A stretch of 64,000 nt of DNA. Origin: Acidaminobacterium chupaoyuni (GTDB taxonomy: Bacteria > Bacillota > Clostridia > Oscillospirales > Butyricicoccaceae). The notes beneath the pieces were generated by a model. It had not been told where the DNA came from and ran no database searches. It worked only from the letters and a program-made list of their open reading frames with translations. Below, one piece after another: positions 25,584-34,519 of this stretch (position 1 is its first letter; every line of letters begins with the position of its first letter). The translations under genes and the position numbers were made by a program. The stretch lies in the NCBI GenBank assembly GCA_047936785.1, contig CP176394.1; one strand, 5' to 3'.

Positions 25584-27739
25584 GATATCTCCCCTCTCTC
25601 ATTATGGATCCAACGCTGCAGCGCCTCAAACAATTTCTCGGGCCGGATCGGCTTGGAAAGATGTTCATTCATCCCCGATTCCAAACATTTGCGCCGATCT
25701 TCTTCAAACGCATCCGCCGTCATGGCGATGATGGGCACGGTTTTTGCATCCGGCCTCGGCAGCGCGCGAATCGCCCCCGCCGCTTCATAGCCGTCCATCA
25801 CAGGCATGCGGATATCCATTAAAACAGCGTCATAAAAATGCACGGTGGATCGGCGGAAACATTCCAGCCCCCGGCGCCCGTTTTCCGCCACTTCCACCAG
25901 AATACCTTTTTCTTTCATCAGTTCCCGCGCGATCTGCTGATTGAGCGGATGATCTTCGCACAGCAGGATATGCGCCCCCCGCAGGAATCCTTCTTCGGGG
26001 TTTGCTCCTTCGCGTAGGGTTTTCGGCCCGAGGTCTTCCACGCTGTCAAAATCGATCTCCACCGTGAAAGCGGTGCCTCTGCCCACTTCGCTTTCCACGC
26101 GGATGGTTCCGCCCATCAGATCCACCATACATTTGGCAATGGCAAGCCCCAGCCCCGAACCGCGCTGCTGTGAAACATCGTTTCGCCCTTCTTGCGTGAA
26201 CGGGTCAAACAATACTTCCTGAAATTCTTTGCGGATGCCGATGCCCGTGTCGATCACATCCACCCGCATATGCAGCCTGCCTTCGGTTCCGATGGGCCGA
26301 AATACCACGCGATAGGTGATGGTTCCGCCTTCCGGCGTATATTTCACCGCGTTGGAAAGCAAATTGAACACCACCTGATTGATGCGCAGCTTATCCATCA
26401 CCGGAACGCGGCCTTCGACGGTTTCTGCTTCTACCACGAAACGCTGATTTTTTTCACGGAACAGGGGGCGGAACACAGCATCCAGATATTCATAAAATTC
26501 CTCGGGCGGATAAGGTTCGGGATGCAGTTCGATCTTATCGCTTTCCGCTTTCGTCATATCCAGAATATCGTTGATAAGCCCCAGTAAAAATTCGGAAGAG
26601 GCGTCGATCTTTTTCAGGCAATCGGCTGTTTTGGGCGGGTTCGGCTCTTTTGCCGCCAGATAGCTCATGCCCAGAATGCCATTGATCGGCGTGCGGATAT
26701 CGTGACTCATGCGCGAGAGAAATTCGGATTTCGCCTGGTTGGCGCGATTGGCCCGTCTGGCCGATTCTTTCAGCGCCCGCTGGATGGCCAGTTCTTTTTC
26801 TTTTTCTTCCTGAATATTTTCCAGCGCATAGATCACATGGGATACCCGGCCATCGGCGCCGCGGTTGGCCTCGATGAAAACGGCGCGATACCAGCCGCCG
26901 TCATAGCCGATGAATTCATGCCCCATGCTCTGGCGGCTGCCCATTCGTTCCTGCAGGGTGGAAAGATCGACAAAATGAAGAAGTTCCGCCTGATATTCCG
27001 CCGCCGCAAAATATCGGCAGCCCTCTGCCAGCAAACCGGCCGCGTCGCTTCGCGCCCCGATAATGGCATGGAGTGTATGGGGGGCATCCAGTTCCAGCAT
27101 ACGGTCGTTTTTCAAATCGATATAGTAATCGCAAAAATAGATCTTGCTCAGGGAAGAAATGATCTCGGCGCGCTCGGATAACGAAGAGGCATTCATCCGC
27201 GCCGCATAGCTCGAGCGAACAAACAGGTTGATCACATTGGCCAGCAGATCGGCTGAAGCGCGGATCTCTTCCTGTGAGCGGATATTCACTTTGCGCAGCG
27301 CTTTGAGATAAGCCTGCTCATCGATGCCCAGCTGGCGGGCCGTGGCGCGAAACTGCTCTTCATCGGGCTGTTCCGGCAGCACCTGGCCGCCCACAATATT
27401 GCCCAGCAGCGTTCCGTCTTCCAAAGTGATGGGTGCCGCAAAATCCAACAGCCCCGCGTGGCATAAATAAATGCCCTTGCCTTTTCGATCGCATTCGATG
27501 CATCTGCGCAGCCCTTCGGGGCTTTTGCGCGTTAAGTTATAGCAAAAATCGGTGAAATTATAGCACCCGCTCACATATTCCCCATCGCTGCCCACCGCCA
27601 CGGTGGCAAGGCCCGTGCTTTTGGCCCAATCCTGCATCAGGCGGTCGAATTTTTCCATATCGCAGAAATCGGGAATATTCAGTTTTGTCAACGCGGAAGG
27701 CGGCAAAATGCTTTCCGTTTTCTTTCGTTTTGCTTCCAT
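25580..27739 (-). CDS. Hybrid histidine kinase with PocR sensory domain
   Basis: A 719-residue cytosolic protein. Residues 20-190 form a PocR ligand-binding domain with its conserved cysteines (CYNLTRKSPEG, CIECDRKG, CHAGLLDFAAPI). This domain is thought to sense small hydrocarbon metabolites such as diols. A PAS-like segment spans about 200-310. HisKA has His near 347 (RMSHDIRTPING), HATPase has DTGIGIRKEF and GSGLGLAI, and a terminal receiver has Asp near 640. ATG 27739 is preferred over 27745 because GGGAG lies seven bases before it. It opens the run of kinase genes and overlaps the next gene by four bases. Confidence 0.92.
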   Translation of the reverse strand: MEAKRKKTESILPPSALTKLNIPDFCDMEKFDRLMQDWAKSTGLATVAVGSDGEYVSGCYNFTDFCYNLTRKSPEGLRRCIECDRKGKGIYLCHAGLLDFAAPITLEDGTLLGNIVGGQVLPEQPDEEQFRATARQLGIDEQAYLKALRKVNIRSQEEIRASADLLANVINLFVRSSYAARMNASSLSERAEIISSLSKIYFCDYYIDLKNDRMLELDAPHTLHAIIGARSDAAGLLAEGCRYFAAAEYQAELLHFVDLSTLQERMGSRQSMGHEFIGYDGGWYRAVFIEANRGADGRVSHVIYALENIQEEKEKELAIQRALKESARRANRANQAKSEFLSRMSHDIRTPINGILGMSYLAAKEPNPPKTADCLKKIDASSEFLLGLINDILDMTKAESDKIELHPEPYPPEEFYEYLDAVFRPLFREKNQRFVVEAETVEGRVPVMDKLRINQVVFNLLSNAVKYTPEGGTITYRVVFRPIGTEGRLHMRVDVIDTGIGIRKEFQEVLFDPFTQEGRNDVSQQRGSGLGLAIAKCMVDLMGGTIRVESEVGRGTAFTVEIDFDSVEDLGPKTLREGANPEEGFLRGAHILLCEDHPLNQQIARELMKEKGILVEVAENGRRGLECFRRSTVHFYDAVLMDIRMPVMDGYEAAGAIRALPRPDAKTVPIIAMTADAFEEDRRKCLESGMNEHLSKPIRPEKLFEALQRWIHNERGEIS

Positions 27740-28287
27740 AAGCATTCTCCCTGTGAAACACTTTCAGGCTGCCGCGGCAAAATTTTTGCATGGCAAAGCC
27801 CGAACCGTTCTGCGCAGCCCAAAATCGCCGAAGCGCAAAGCGGAACTTCGCAAGCCCGTCATCCCCTGTGCGCCGCATAAAATCAAAAACGCCTTTTGCC
27901 GCTTTTCACGGGCTGCCGATCGCCTGTTCAGGCATTTTCAAAACGGTTTCTTTCCACGCGATCTTCCCGAAAAAACTCGTATACGAACGGCATTCGGCCT
28001 TAAAATCATCATACGCCACGGTACTTTCAAAATCAACTGTCTTTAGCGCAAAACCCGTATATTTTTGGCGTTTTTGGCGTTTTTCCCTTTTTTCCGCACA
28101 GGGTATGGGAGTTTACTCGCAGTGTATTTTACTCTTCTTTTCGTGCTCTTGTTGAACGCATCCGCCTATCGCCGATCGGCATTTTTCAAAATGTCGATTC
28201 ATTCCGTTGCCGCGGCGCAAAAACCATGTTCTTTTCTTCAATTTTCTGTTTTCAACGGATATCGATGGTTTTCACCCGTCGATGATT
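27740..28287. other. Long gene-free stretch upstream of the PocR kinase
   Basis: About 550 bases. I found no supported ORF, tRNA, terminator or convincing promoter. I looked for c-di-GMP riboswitch cores on both strands and saw none. It presumably holds the promoter and leader of the kinase operon. Confidence 0.5.
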
Positions 28288-28321
28288 AAAAAAACCGTCG
28301 ATCTGTTTGACAGATCGGCGG
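28288..28321 (-). terminator. Intrinsic terminator after the CHASE hybrid kinase
   Basis: An 11-bp stem with one G-U pair (28311-28321 with 28295-28305), loop of five, then seven Ts on the minus strand. Confidence 0.85.
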
Positions 28322-28334
28322 CCTTGAAACTCTA

Positions 28335-30338
28335 TCAATCCATAGGGCGTTTTTTCAAATGCTCGGCCAGCGCCCGATAAAACATTTGAGGCTCGATGGG
28401 CTTTGCCAAATGGGCGTTCATGCCCGCTTCCAGGCATCTTTCGATATCTTCGGCGAAAGCGTCGGCCGTCATGGCGATGATCGGCACAGTTTGGGCATCC
28501 GCCCGCTCCAATTCACGAATGGCCTGCGTGGCCGTGATGCCATCCATCACGGGCATTCGAATATCCATCAGGATCGCGTCAAACTCGCCGGGCTTTGAAG
28601 CGGCGAAGCATTCCAGCCCGATCTTTCCGTTTTCGGCCGTTATGACCTCAACCCCTTTTTGCCGCAGCAGCGCACAGGCGATCTCGCGGTTGAGCTTGTT
28701 ATCTTCACAGAGAAGCATTTTTCTCCCGCTCAATTCTTCGTTGGGGCTGTGCTCTGTGGGGCTCTGCCTGTTCTGAATATCAGTGGTTTCCCGCAGATAC
28801 ATCCGAACCGTAAACTCTGTGCCTTCACCTTTTCGGCTGTTCACGGTGATGCTTCCGCCCATCAGTTCCACCAGCTGTTTCACGATGGAAAGGCCCAGAC
28901 CCACCCCATAAGCTTCATAGCCCTGCTGGTTTTCCTGCGCAAAGGGTTCATACAGCTGTGACAGAAATTCCTTGCTCATGCCGATTCCATTATCGCGGAT
29001 GGAAAAAACCAGATCCGGATCGGCATTTGCCCCGGGCACATCTTTCACGGTGACCCAAATGCTGCCGCCCTCGGGCGTATATTTCACGGCGTTGGTCAGC
29101 AGATTCAGCAGAATTTTTTCAACATTCAGCCGGTCGGCCAGAATCGTTCTGGGGCGATATCCCGAAGAATCCACCGAAAAAGCGATTTTTTTCTGTTCGG
29201 CCATGGCGGCAACGGCGGGCAGGATAGATGCGCCGATGTCTTCGGTGAACACCGGCCGGGGCAGGATCTTCAGTTTGCCGTTGCCGATTTTTGAAATCAT
29301 CAGCGTATCATTCACAAGTTCCAGCAAAAACTTCCCCGAAGCCTGTATTTTTTGAAGGTAACTGTTTTTCATTTCATCGGAAAGTTCGGGCTTTTGCGCC
29401 AGCGACGCAAACCCGATCACGGCGTTCAGCGGTGTGCGCATATCATGGCTGATGCAGGAAAAGAACCTGTCTTTTGCTTCGACAGCGGCGTGTTCGCGCA
29501 TCATCAGACAATAGGCGCGCCATAAAATCACGCTGAGGAAGCACCCCGCGGCGAACATCACCAGCGCTTTTGAGCGTTCTGACGAGGTGTTCACCTTTTT
29601 AAGCGCCAGTTTCCATGCATGATGCGGCACCTGAATCGTTCCCACCGCCATGTTTTCTACTTTCATGTTTTCGTCGCCGGCAATGACAAGGCGTTCCTGA
29701 TTTTCGTTGATGCAGTAAAGCTGGAAATCATAGCCGGATTCCGCCAAATGTTCCAGCCCGACTTCTTTCAAAGCGTCGGGAAGATCGAGAACGATGGCCG
29801 AAAACCCCCAGAAGTATTCCTGGCCTTTTCCATCCTTCAAAAAAACAGGGTTGCGGGCCACCACGCCAAGCCCCCCCTGGATCAGATGGTAAGGCCCCGA
29901 AAGCGCAATGCTTTTGGTATCGATGGCCAGCTGTGCGTCTTTTTTCCGCTCGGGGATCTGCAGAAAATTTTTGCCCATCACCGCTTCGTTCCCTTTTAAA
30001 GGGTAAGAATAGGTCACCACCGCCCCGGGCATATATTGGATGCCGCGGATGCCGCTGTTTCGTTGATAGACAAGCTTCGCCGTGTCTTCAAAAACATCTT
30101 CTGTGATATCACCGTTTTCGAGCTTCACCACCGCGGCCAGAATATCGGTTTTATGAAAAAAGGCGTTCACCAAATTTTCTGTTCGTTCCGCATATAACGC
30201 GCAGACGCGTTCGATATCTTTTTGGCTGCGCACGCGAAGGCCCTGATAATACCAAGCGGAAAAGAGGATCGAAGCGGCGACCCCCAACACTAAAATCCAA
30301 ATTGCTCTGCCCTTCCAGGCGCGTGATCTGTTCGCCAT
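28335..30338 (-). CDS. Membrane-bound CHASE-domain hybrid histidine kinase
   Basis: A 667-residue protein. A membrane helix near residues 10-30 leads into an extracytoplasmic CHASE domain (about 40-240, with GIRGIQYMPG and the later GFSAIVLDL). A second helix lies near 250-272. HisKA (His near 296, CISHDMRTPLN), HATPase (DNGIGMSKEF, GVGLGLSIV) and one receiver (Asp near 590) follow. CHASE domains bind extracellular ligands such as cytokinin-like or peptide signals. The ligand here is unknown. ATG 30338 is chosen because GGGAGG sits eight bases before it. The gene is a separate transcription unit from the kinases downstream. Confidence 0.92.
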   Translation of the reverse strand: MANRSRAWKGRAIWILVLGVAASILFSAWYYQGLRVRSQKDIERVCALYAERTENLVNAFFHKTDILAAVVKLENGDITEDVFEDTAKLVYQRNSGIRGIQYMPGAVVTYSYPLKGNEAVMGKNFLQIPERKKDAQLAIDTKSIALSGPYHLIQGGLGVVARNPVFLKDGKGQEYFWGFSAIVLDLPDALKEVGLEHLAESGYDFQLYCINENQERLVIAGDENMKVENMAVGTIQVPHHAWKLALKKVNTSSERSKALVMFAAGCFLSVILWRAYCLMMREHAAVEAKDRFFSCISHDMRTPLNAVIGFASLAQKPELSDEMKNSYLQKIQASGKFLLELVNDTLMISKIGNGKLKILPRPVFTEDIGASILPAVAAMAEQKKIAFSVDSSGYRPRTILADRLNVEKILLNLLTNAVKYTPEGGSIWVTVKDVPGANADPDLVFSIRDNGIGMSKEFLSQLYEPFAQENQQGYEAYGVGLGLSIVKQLVELMGGSITVNSRKGEGTEFTVRMYLRETTDIQNRQSPTEHSPNEELSGRKMLLCEDNKLNREIACALLRQKGVEVITAENGKIGLECFAASKPGEFDAILMDIRMPVMDGITATQAIRELERADAQTVPIIAMTADAFAEDIERCLEAGMNAHLAKPIEPQMFYRALAEHLKKRPMD

Positions 30339-30385
30339 AACGGAAGCCTCCCGTCCGAATCGCCTGCCGCCTTTCACGGCCCGCG

Positions 30386-30413
30386 ATCCTACCCGCCGAT
30401 TTCAAGCCGACAA
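30386..30413 (-). promoter_or_regulatory. Possible promoter of the CHASE hybrid kinase
   Basis: TTGTCG (30413-30408), 16-base spacer, TAGGAT (30391-30386) on the minus strand, about 48 bases before the start codon. Confidence 0.4.
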
Positions 30414-30571
30414 AGCACCGCTTTCACATTTTTCATCGGATGCCGTTTCCGCTTTTAATTGCTTTGATTTTAACAGTTTGCTTTTTGTTATGCAACAGAA
30501 ATCATGCAGACCGAGGCGACAGTTTTCACAAATTTTTTTGCTTCTTTTTTCCACCCCCGGCGCAAAAAAAT

Positions 30572-31141
30572 TCATTGCTCAAAAACATTGATATATTCTA
30601 TTTTGGGCGCTGCATTTTTCCTGAATTCGAACCGAACGATCCATGGGAACAGCCCTTTGATCTTCACAAATTCTTCATAACCGTAGCTCGGATCAAAATA
30701 GCGAATCACCGTGCTCAGCGCCGTTCCGTGGCTGCCGATAACGATATTTTTGCCTGGCAGATGCGACAGAATCATCGAAAGCGCGCGGATGCTTCGATCC
30801 TGCACCTCCTGCAGCGATTCTCCACCCGCCAGTTTATAAGAAAAATCCTGCCACTGCTGCCGCGAAAACGCCTCGAAATCTTCGATCCACGCGTTGTCTA
30901 CAGCCCGCTCTTTGAAGCCATCCGCCATAACGATGGGCAGCCCTGCGCTTTCCGCAAAGGGCTTGATCGTATCCACCGCCCGTTTATAAGGGCTTGAAAA
31001 TACGGCATCGATCTTTTTATCCGCCAGATATCGGGTGACCAGCGCGGTATCTGCCAGCCCCTTGGCTGTCAGTTCGCGATCACGGTCGACATGGTTTTCA
31101 TAATTGGGCTCGGCATGCCTCACAAAATAAACAGTCGTCAT
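30572..31141 (-). CDS. Histidine phosphatase family (phosphoglycerate mutase-like) protein
   Basis: A 189-residue protein with the branch-1 signature VRHAEPNY (catalytic His9), SSPYKRAVDT near residue 50, a Glu-containing stretch near 76 and the second histidine in GSHGTALS near residue 139. The family includes phosphoglycerate mutases, sugar- and nucleotide-phosphatases and CobC-like enzymes. The sequence alone does not show which applies. ATG 31141, not the upstream ATG at 31165, matches the conserved N-terminus and follows GGAAAGGAA. It is not clearly in an operon. Confidence 0.88.
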   Translation of the reverse strand: MTTVYFVRHAEPNYENHVDRDRELTAKGLADTALVTRYLADKKIDAVFSSPYKRAVDTIKPFAESAGLPIVMADGFKERAVDNAWIEDFEAFSRQQWQDFSYKLAGGESLQEVQDRSIRALSMILSHLPGKNIVIGSHGTALSTVIRYFDPSYGYEEFVKIKGLFPWIVRFEFRKNAAPKIEYINVFEQ

Positions 31142-31167
31142 GCAGATTTTTCCTTTCCCGTGCATTC

Positions 31168-31194
31168 ATTTTTCCTATTTTTCCTATTTTTCCT
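31168..31194. repeat. Short 9-bp tandem repeat
   Basis: ATTTTTCCT occurs three times in a row on the plus strand just upstream of the histidine phosphatase gene. It reads as an A/G-rich tract on the coding strand. Confidence 0.6.
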
Positions 31195-31341
31195 ATTTTT
31201 TCTATCCTATCACAGAAAATTCTCTTCCGCAAGCCCAAGATGCGGCGCGCAGGCACAACCATATATTGTCTATTTGTTTTTAAGGGATTCCGCCCCAGCC
31301 TATGGTTGGGCCACCCTGATTTTAGTTTTTTAGGCAAAGAA

Positions 31342-31369
31342 AAAAACCACTTCGTTTGAAGTGGTTTTT
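31342..31369 (-). terminator. Terminator of the five-tRNA transcript
   Basis: A 12-bp stem around AACCACTTC / GAAGTGGTT with loop AAAC, ending in a T-run on the minus strand directly after tRNA-Lys. Confidence 0.8.
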
Positions 31370-31371
31370 TG

Positions 31372-31447
31372 TGGTGACCCATCGGCGATTCGAACGCCGG
31401 ACACCCTCCTTAAAAGGGAGGTGCTCTGCCTGCTGAGCTAATGGGTC
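31372..31447 (-). tRNA. tRNA-Lys (TTT)
   Basis: A 76-base cloverleaf: acceptor GACCCAT / ATGGGTC, anticodon loop CTTTTAA (TTT), T-loop TTCGAAT, and an encoded CCA end. It is the last gene of the Gly-Arg-His-Gln-Lys array. Confidence 0.96.
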
Positions 31448-31451
31448 ATAT

Positions 31452-31526
31452 TGGCTGGGATGGCAGGATTTGAACCTACGAATGCGGGAGTCAAAGTCCC
31501 GTGCCTTACCCCTTGGCTACATCCCA
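31452..31526 (-). tRNA. tRNA-Gln (TTG)
   Basis: A 75-base cloverleaf: acceptor TGGGATG / CATCCCA, anticodon loop CTTTGAC (TTG), T-loop TTCAAAT, encoded CCA. Confidence 0.96.
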
Positions 31527-31569
31527 ATGTGGCAACAATAAAGGTGCACCGCCGGGTGAAGAAAGTAAA

Positions 31570-31647
31570 TGGGGTGGATGACCGGATTCGAACCGGCGAC
31601 CCCCAGAGCCACAATCTGGTGCTCTAACCAACTGAGCTACACCCACC
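31570..31647 (-). tRNA. tRNA-His (GTG)
   Basis: Acceptor GTGGGTG with the extra 5' G (-1) typical of tRNA-His, paired with CATCCAC, one wobble. Anticodon loop TTGTGGC (GTG), T-loop TTCGAAT, encoded CCA. Confidence 0.95.
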
Positions 31648-31656
31648 ATTTTTAAA

Positions 31657-31733
31657 TGGCGCGCCCGGAGGGACTCGAACCCCCAACCTACTGCTTAGAA
31701 GGCAGTTGCTCTATCCTGCTGAGCTACGGGCGC
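31657..31733 (-). tRNA. tRNA-Arg (TCT)
   Basis: A 77-base cloverleaf: acceptor GCGCCCG / CGGGCGC, anticodon loop CTTCTAA (TCT), T-loop TTCGAGT, encoded CCA. Confidence 0.95.
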
Positions 31734-31759
31734 ATACCGAAAGCAGCCGTAGCCACTTA

Positions 31760-31833
<74 letters not shown>

Positions 31834-31851
31834 GAACTAGTCAGCTTTGAT

Positions 31852-31880
31852 AGTATAGCATGGTGATGCGGGCTTGTCAA
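31852..31880 (-). promoter_or_regulatory. Strong sigma-A promoter of the tRNA array
   Basis: TTGACA (31880-31875), 17-base spacer, TATACT (31857-31852), ending 18 bases before tRNA-Gly. Confidence 0.88.
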
Positions 31881-31944
31881 GGTATTTTCTATTTATTTTT
31901 TCTCTGCCGGAAAGTTCTATTTCCTTCCGGCAGAGAGAATAAAA

Positions 31945-34323
31945 TCAACCTACCTGAAGCAACAGCTTTTCATCTTTCACAGTAGCGTGAAGCTCTGTTA
32001 AAGGTTTTTGATACGCTGCAATGATGAAGCTTGCCGCCTGATCCTCAATTTCCTTTTGGATCGTGCGCCGCAAATTGCGCGCTCCGTATTTAATAGAATA
32101 CGACACTTTTACCAAAAAGTCAACTACCGATTGGTCATAATCGAAGGAAATTCCGTTGCCTTTTAAAGTTTCGGTTAAATCGCCCAACATAATGCGTGCG
32201 ATGGCCGCAAAATCTGTTTCAGTTAACTGATTGAACGGCACGATTTCATCGATTCTGTTGAGGAATTCGGGGCGCATGATCTCGGAAAGAGCCTTCATGG
32301 ACTTATCGCGGCTTTGCTGTGTGACGCTTCGGCCAAAGCCCACGGCGCCATCCTGCCGGTCGGAACCGGCGTTCGAGGTCATGATGATCACGGTGTTTTC
32401 AAAAGAAACCCTTCTGCCCTGTGAATCGGTGGCAACGCCGTCATCCAATATCTGCAGCATCACATTCAGCACATCGGGGTGCGCCTTTTCGATTTCATCG
32501 AACAGCACCACGCTATAGGGGCGGCGGCGGATCTTTTCCGTCAGCTGGCCCGCTTCATCATAGCCCACATATCCCGGAGGGGCGCCTAACAGCTTCGACA
32601 CGCTGTGTTTTTCCATAAATTCGCTCATATCCAGCCGGATGAGCGCATCGGGGGTATCGAACAGATCGGTGGCCAGGCATTTGACAAGCTCGGTTTTGCC
32701 CACGCCAGTAGGGCCCACAAAAATAAAGGAAACAGGCTTATGCTTCGGCGAAACCCCCGCGCGGCTGCGGCGGATGGCGGCCGCCACGGCGTCTACCGCT
32801 TCATCCTGACCGATCACGCGGCTTTTCAGGCGTTTTTCCAGTGTGATCAGGCGCTCGAATTCCTGCTGCTGCACTTTGCTTGCGGGGATCTTCGTCCACA
32901 ACTCAATTACATTGGCCAGATCATCGATGGCAAGCTCGGGCATCGGCAGATCTTTCACCGCATCCAGGCGGCTGTTGAGCTTCAGCTCTTTGCTGCGCAG
33001 ATCGGCCAGTTTCTGATAGGTTTCATCGGTTTGTTCGATCTGCAGCAATTCTTCGCGTTCCTGTTCCAGCTGCTGCAGCTCGTGGGTCACCCTTGCCTTT
33101 TCGTTGATGGCATCGTTTTTCAGGTTGATCTCGGAACAGGCTTCATCGATCAGGTCGATGGCCTTATCGGGCAGAAAGCGGTCGTTGATATAGCGCTCGG
33201 AAAGATAGACCGCCTGTCTGGCCGCCTCATCGCCGATATGCACCCCATGGAATTTTTCATAATAACCGCGAATGCCTTTGATGATCTCCACCGTTTGCTC
33301 CATGGAAGGTTCGCTGATGGTCACAGGCTGAAAGCGGCGTTCCAACGCGGTATCTTTTTCGATATGCTGGCGGTATTCTTTGAAAGTCGTGGCGCCGATG
33401 ACCTGCACTTCCCCGCGGGAAAGCGCCGGTTTCAAAATATTGGCGGCGTTCATCGAGCCTTCGGCATCGCCCGCCCCCACCAGATTATGCACTTCATCGA
33501 TGACCAGAATAATGTTGCCCAGCCGTTTCACTTCATCGATCAGGCCCTTCATGCGGCTTTCAAACTGGCCGCGGAACTGCGTTCCCGCCACCATGGCCGT
33601 CATATCCAGAAGCCAGACTTCTTTATCCTGCAATTTATAAGGCACTTCGCCCGCCGCGATCTTCTGGGCCAGCCCCTCGGCCACGGCGGTTTTGCCCACG
33701 CCCGGTTCACCGATGAGGCAGGGGTTGTTTTTTTGGCGGCGGTTCAAGATCTGGATCACGCGCTCGGTCTCGCTTTCGCGGCCGATCACCCGATCCAGCC
33801 CGCCTTCGCGCGCTTTTTTGGTGAGATCGGTGGCATAGTTATTTAAAAACTTGCGCTGTTTGTCGCTGTGTTTTTTCTTTTTAGCCTCTTTTTTCTCTTC
33901 ATCGCTTTTCTGGGAGCGCAGCGAATTGAAAAACGGGATCACGGGGATGCGGGATTGGTTTTCATCCTCATCTTCGTCGTTTTCATTCTCATTTTCTTCG
34001 CCGTCTTCTTCGTCTTCGTCGTCTTCTTCGCTCTGCCATTCTTCGGGCGACGCGCCGCCCATCATGCCGTTCAGCCCGCCCATGCCGCTTAAAAGCCCGC
34101 TGAGCAGTTCTTCGGGGTCGCCGTTGCGCAATTCTTCCGCCACGGTTTCGATATCTTCATCGCTGATGTTCAGTTTTTCGATCATATCGGTAACGGGTTT
34201 GATCCCCAGTTCTTTCGCGCATTTCAGGCAAAGGCCTTCGTTGATCGTTTTGCCGTTTTCAAGCCTTGTGATAAATAAAACGGCCACATTCTTTTTGCAG
34301 CGGCTGCAAAGTGGCATTTCCAT
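31945..34323 (-). CDS. ClpE-like AAA+ unfoldase with N-terminal zinc finger
   Basis: A 792-residue Clp/Hsp100 ATPase. Instead of the usual Clp N-domain it begins with a zinc finger, Cys6-x2-Cys9-x22-Cys32-x2-Cys35, the same spacing as in ClpE. A very acidic Glu/Asp/Asn-rich linker (about 95-125) follows. AAA-1 has Walker A GEPGVGKTA near 210. A short coiled middle region lies near 400-450. AAA-2 has GPTGVGKTE near 538. The VGF loop in DGAVGFGRS is the expected ClpP-docking element, so it probably feeds substrates to ClpP. No ctsR, mcsA or mcsB is nearby and I saw no CtsR box. It could also be annotated simply as a ClpC-type subunit. Confidence 0.88.
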   Translation of the reverse strand: MEMPLCSRCKKNVAVLFITRLENGKTINEGLCLKCAKELGIKPVTDMIEKLNISDEDIETVAEELRNGDPEELLSGLLSGMGGLNGMMGGASPEEWQSEEDDEDEEDGEENENENDEDEDENQSRIPVIPFFNSLRSQKSDEEKKEAKKKKHSDKQRKFLNNYATDLTKKAREGGLDRVIGRESETERVIQILNRRQKNNPCLIGEPGVGKTAVAEGLAQKIAAGEVPYKLQDKEVWLLDMTAMVAGTQFRGQFESRMKGLIDEVKRLGNIILVIDEVHNLVGAGDAEGSMNAANILKPALSRGEVQVIGATTFKEYRQHIEKDTALERRFQPVTISEPSMEQTVEIIKGIRGYYEKFHGVHIGDEAARQAVYLSERYINDRFLPDKAIDLIDEACSEINLKNDAINEKARVTHELQQLEQEREELLQIEQTDETYQKLADLRSKELKLNSRLDAVKDLPMPELAIDDLANVIELWTKIPASKVQQQEFERLITLEKRLKSRVIGQDEAVDAVAAAIRRSRAGVSPKHKPVSFIFVGPTGVGKTELVKCLATDLFDTPDALIRLDMSEFMEKHSVSKLLGAPPGYVGYDEAGQLTEKIRRRPYSVVLFDEIEKAHPDVLNVMLQILDDGVATDSQGRRVSFENTVIIMTSNAGSDRQDGAVGFGRSVTQQSRDKSMKALSEIMRPEFLNRIDEIVPFNQLTETDFAAIARIMLGDLTETLKGNGISFDYDQSVVDFLVKVSYSIKYGARNLRRTIQKEIEDQAASFIIAAYQKPLTELHATVKDEKLLLQVG

Positions 34324-34519
34324 ATCGTGTTCTCATCCGTTTCTCCGCATGGCGTTTCGTTGGAAAAGCAGGCAGCCCGCCATGCGGCTGAACGGCCTGC
34401 GTCTTTATCGTTATTATGCAATAGAATCCGAAAGAAAAAAAGAAATAAACTGTAAATTCAAGGCGAAAATTCTATCCATTCTTGCCAAATGCCGCCCGAC
34501 GGCGGCATTTGTTGCTTTC

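Noticed and set aside
27740..28334. c-di-GMP riboswitch ahead of the signalling operon
   Set aside because: I looked for the conserved GEMM core segments on both strands of this gap and found no match. Only a terminator for the upstream gene is visible.
31901..31936. 12-bp hairpin as a clpE terminator
   Set aside because: The stem is good, but the bases after it on the minus strand are A-rich, not a T-run, and the plus strand also lacks Ts.
32605..33846. 413-codon plus-strand frame opposite clpE, and similar long antisense frames opposite carB and ftsH
   Set aside because: These are shadows caused by GC-rich third positions of well-supported minus-strand genes. They have no ribosome site and no recognisable family.
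34486..34511. Perfect 11-bp hairpin after cvpA as a terminator
   Set aside because: There is no T-run on the minus strand. It may stabilise or process mRNA, but an intrinsic terminator is not supported.
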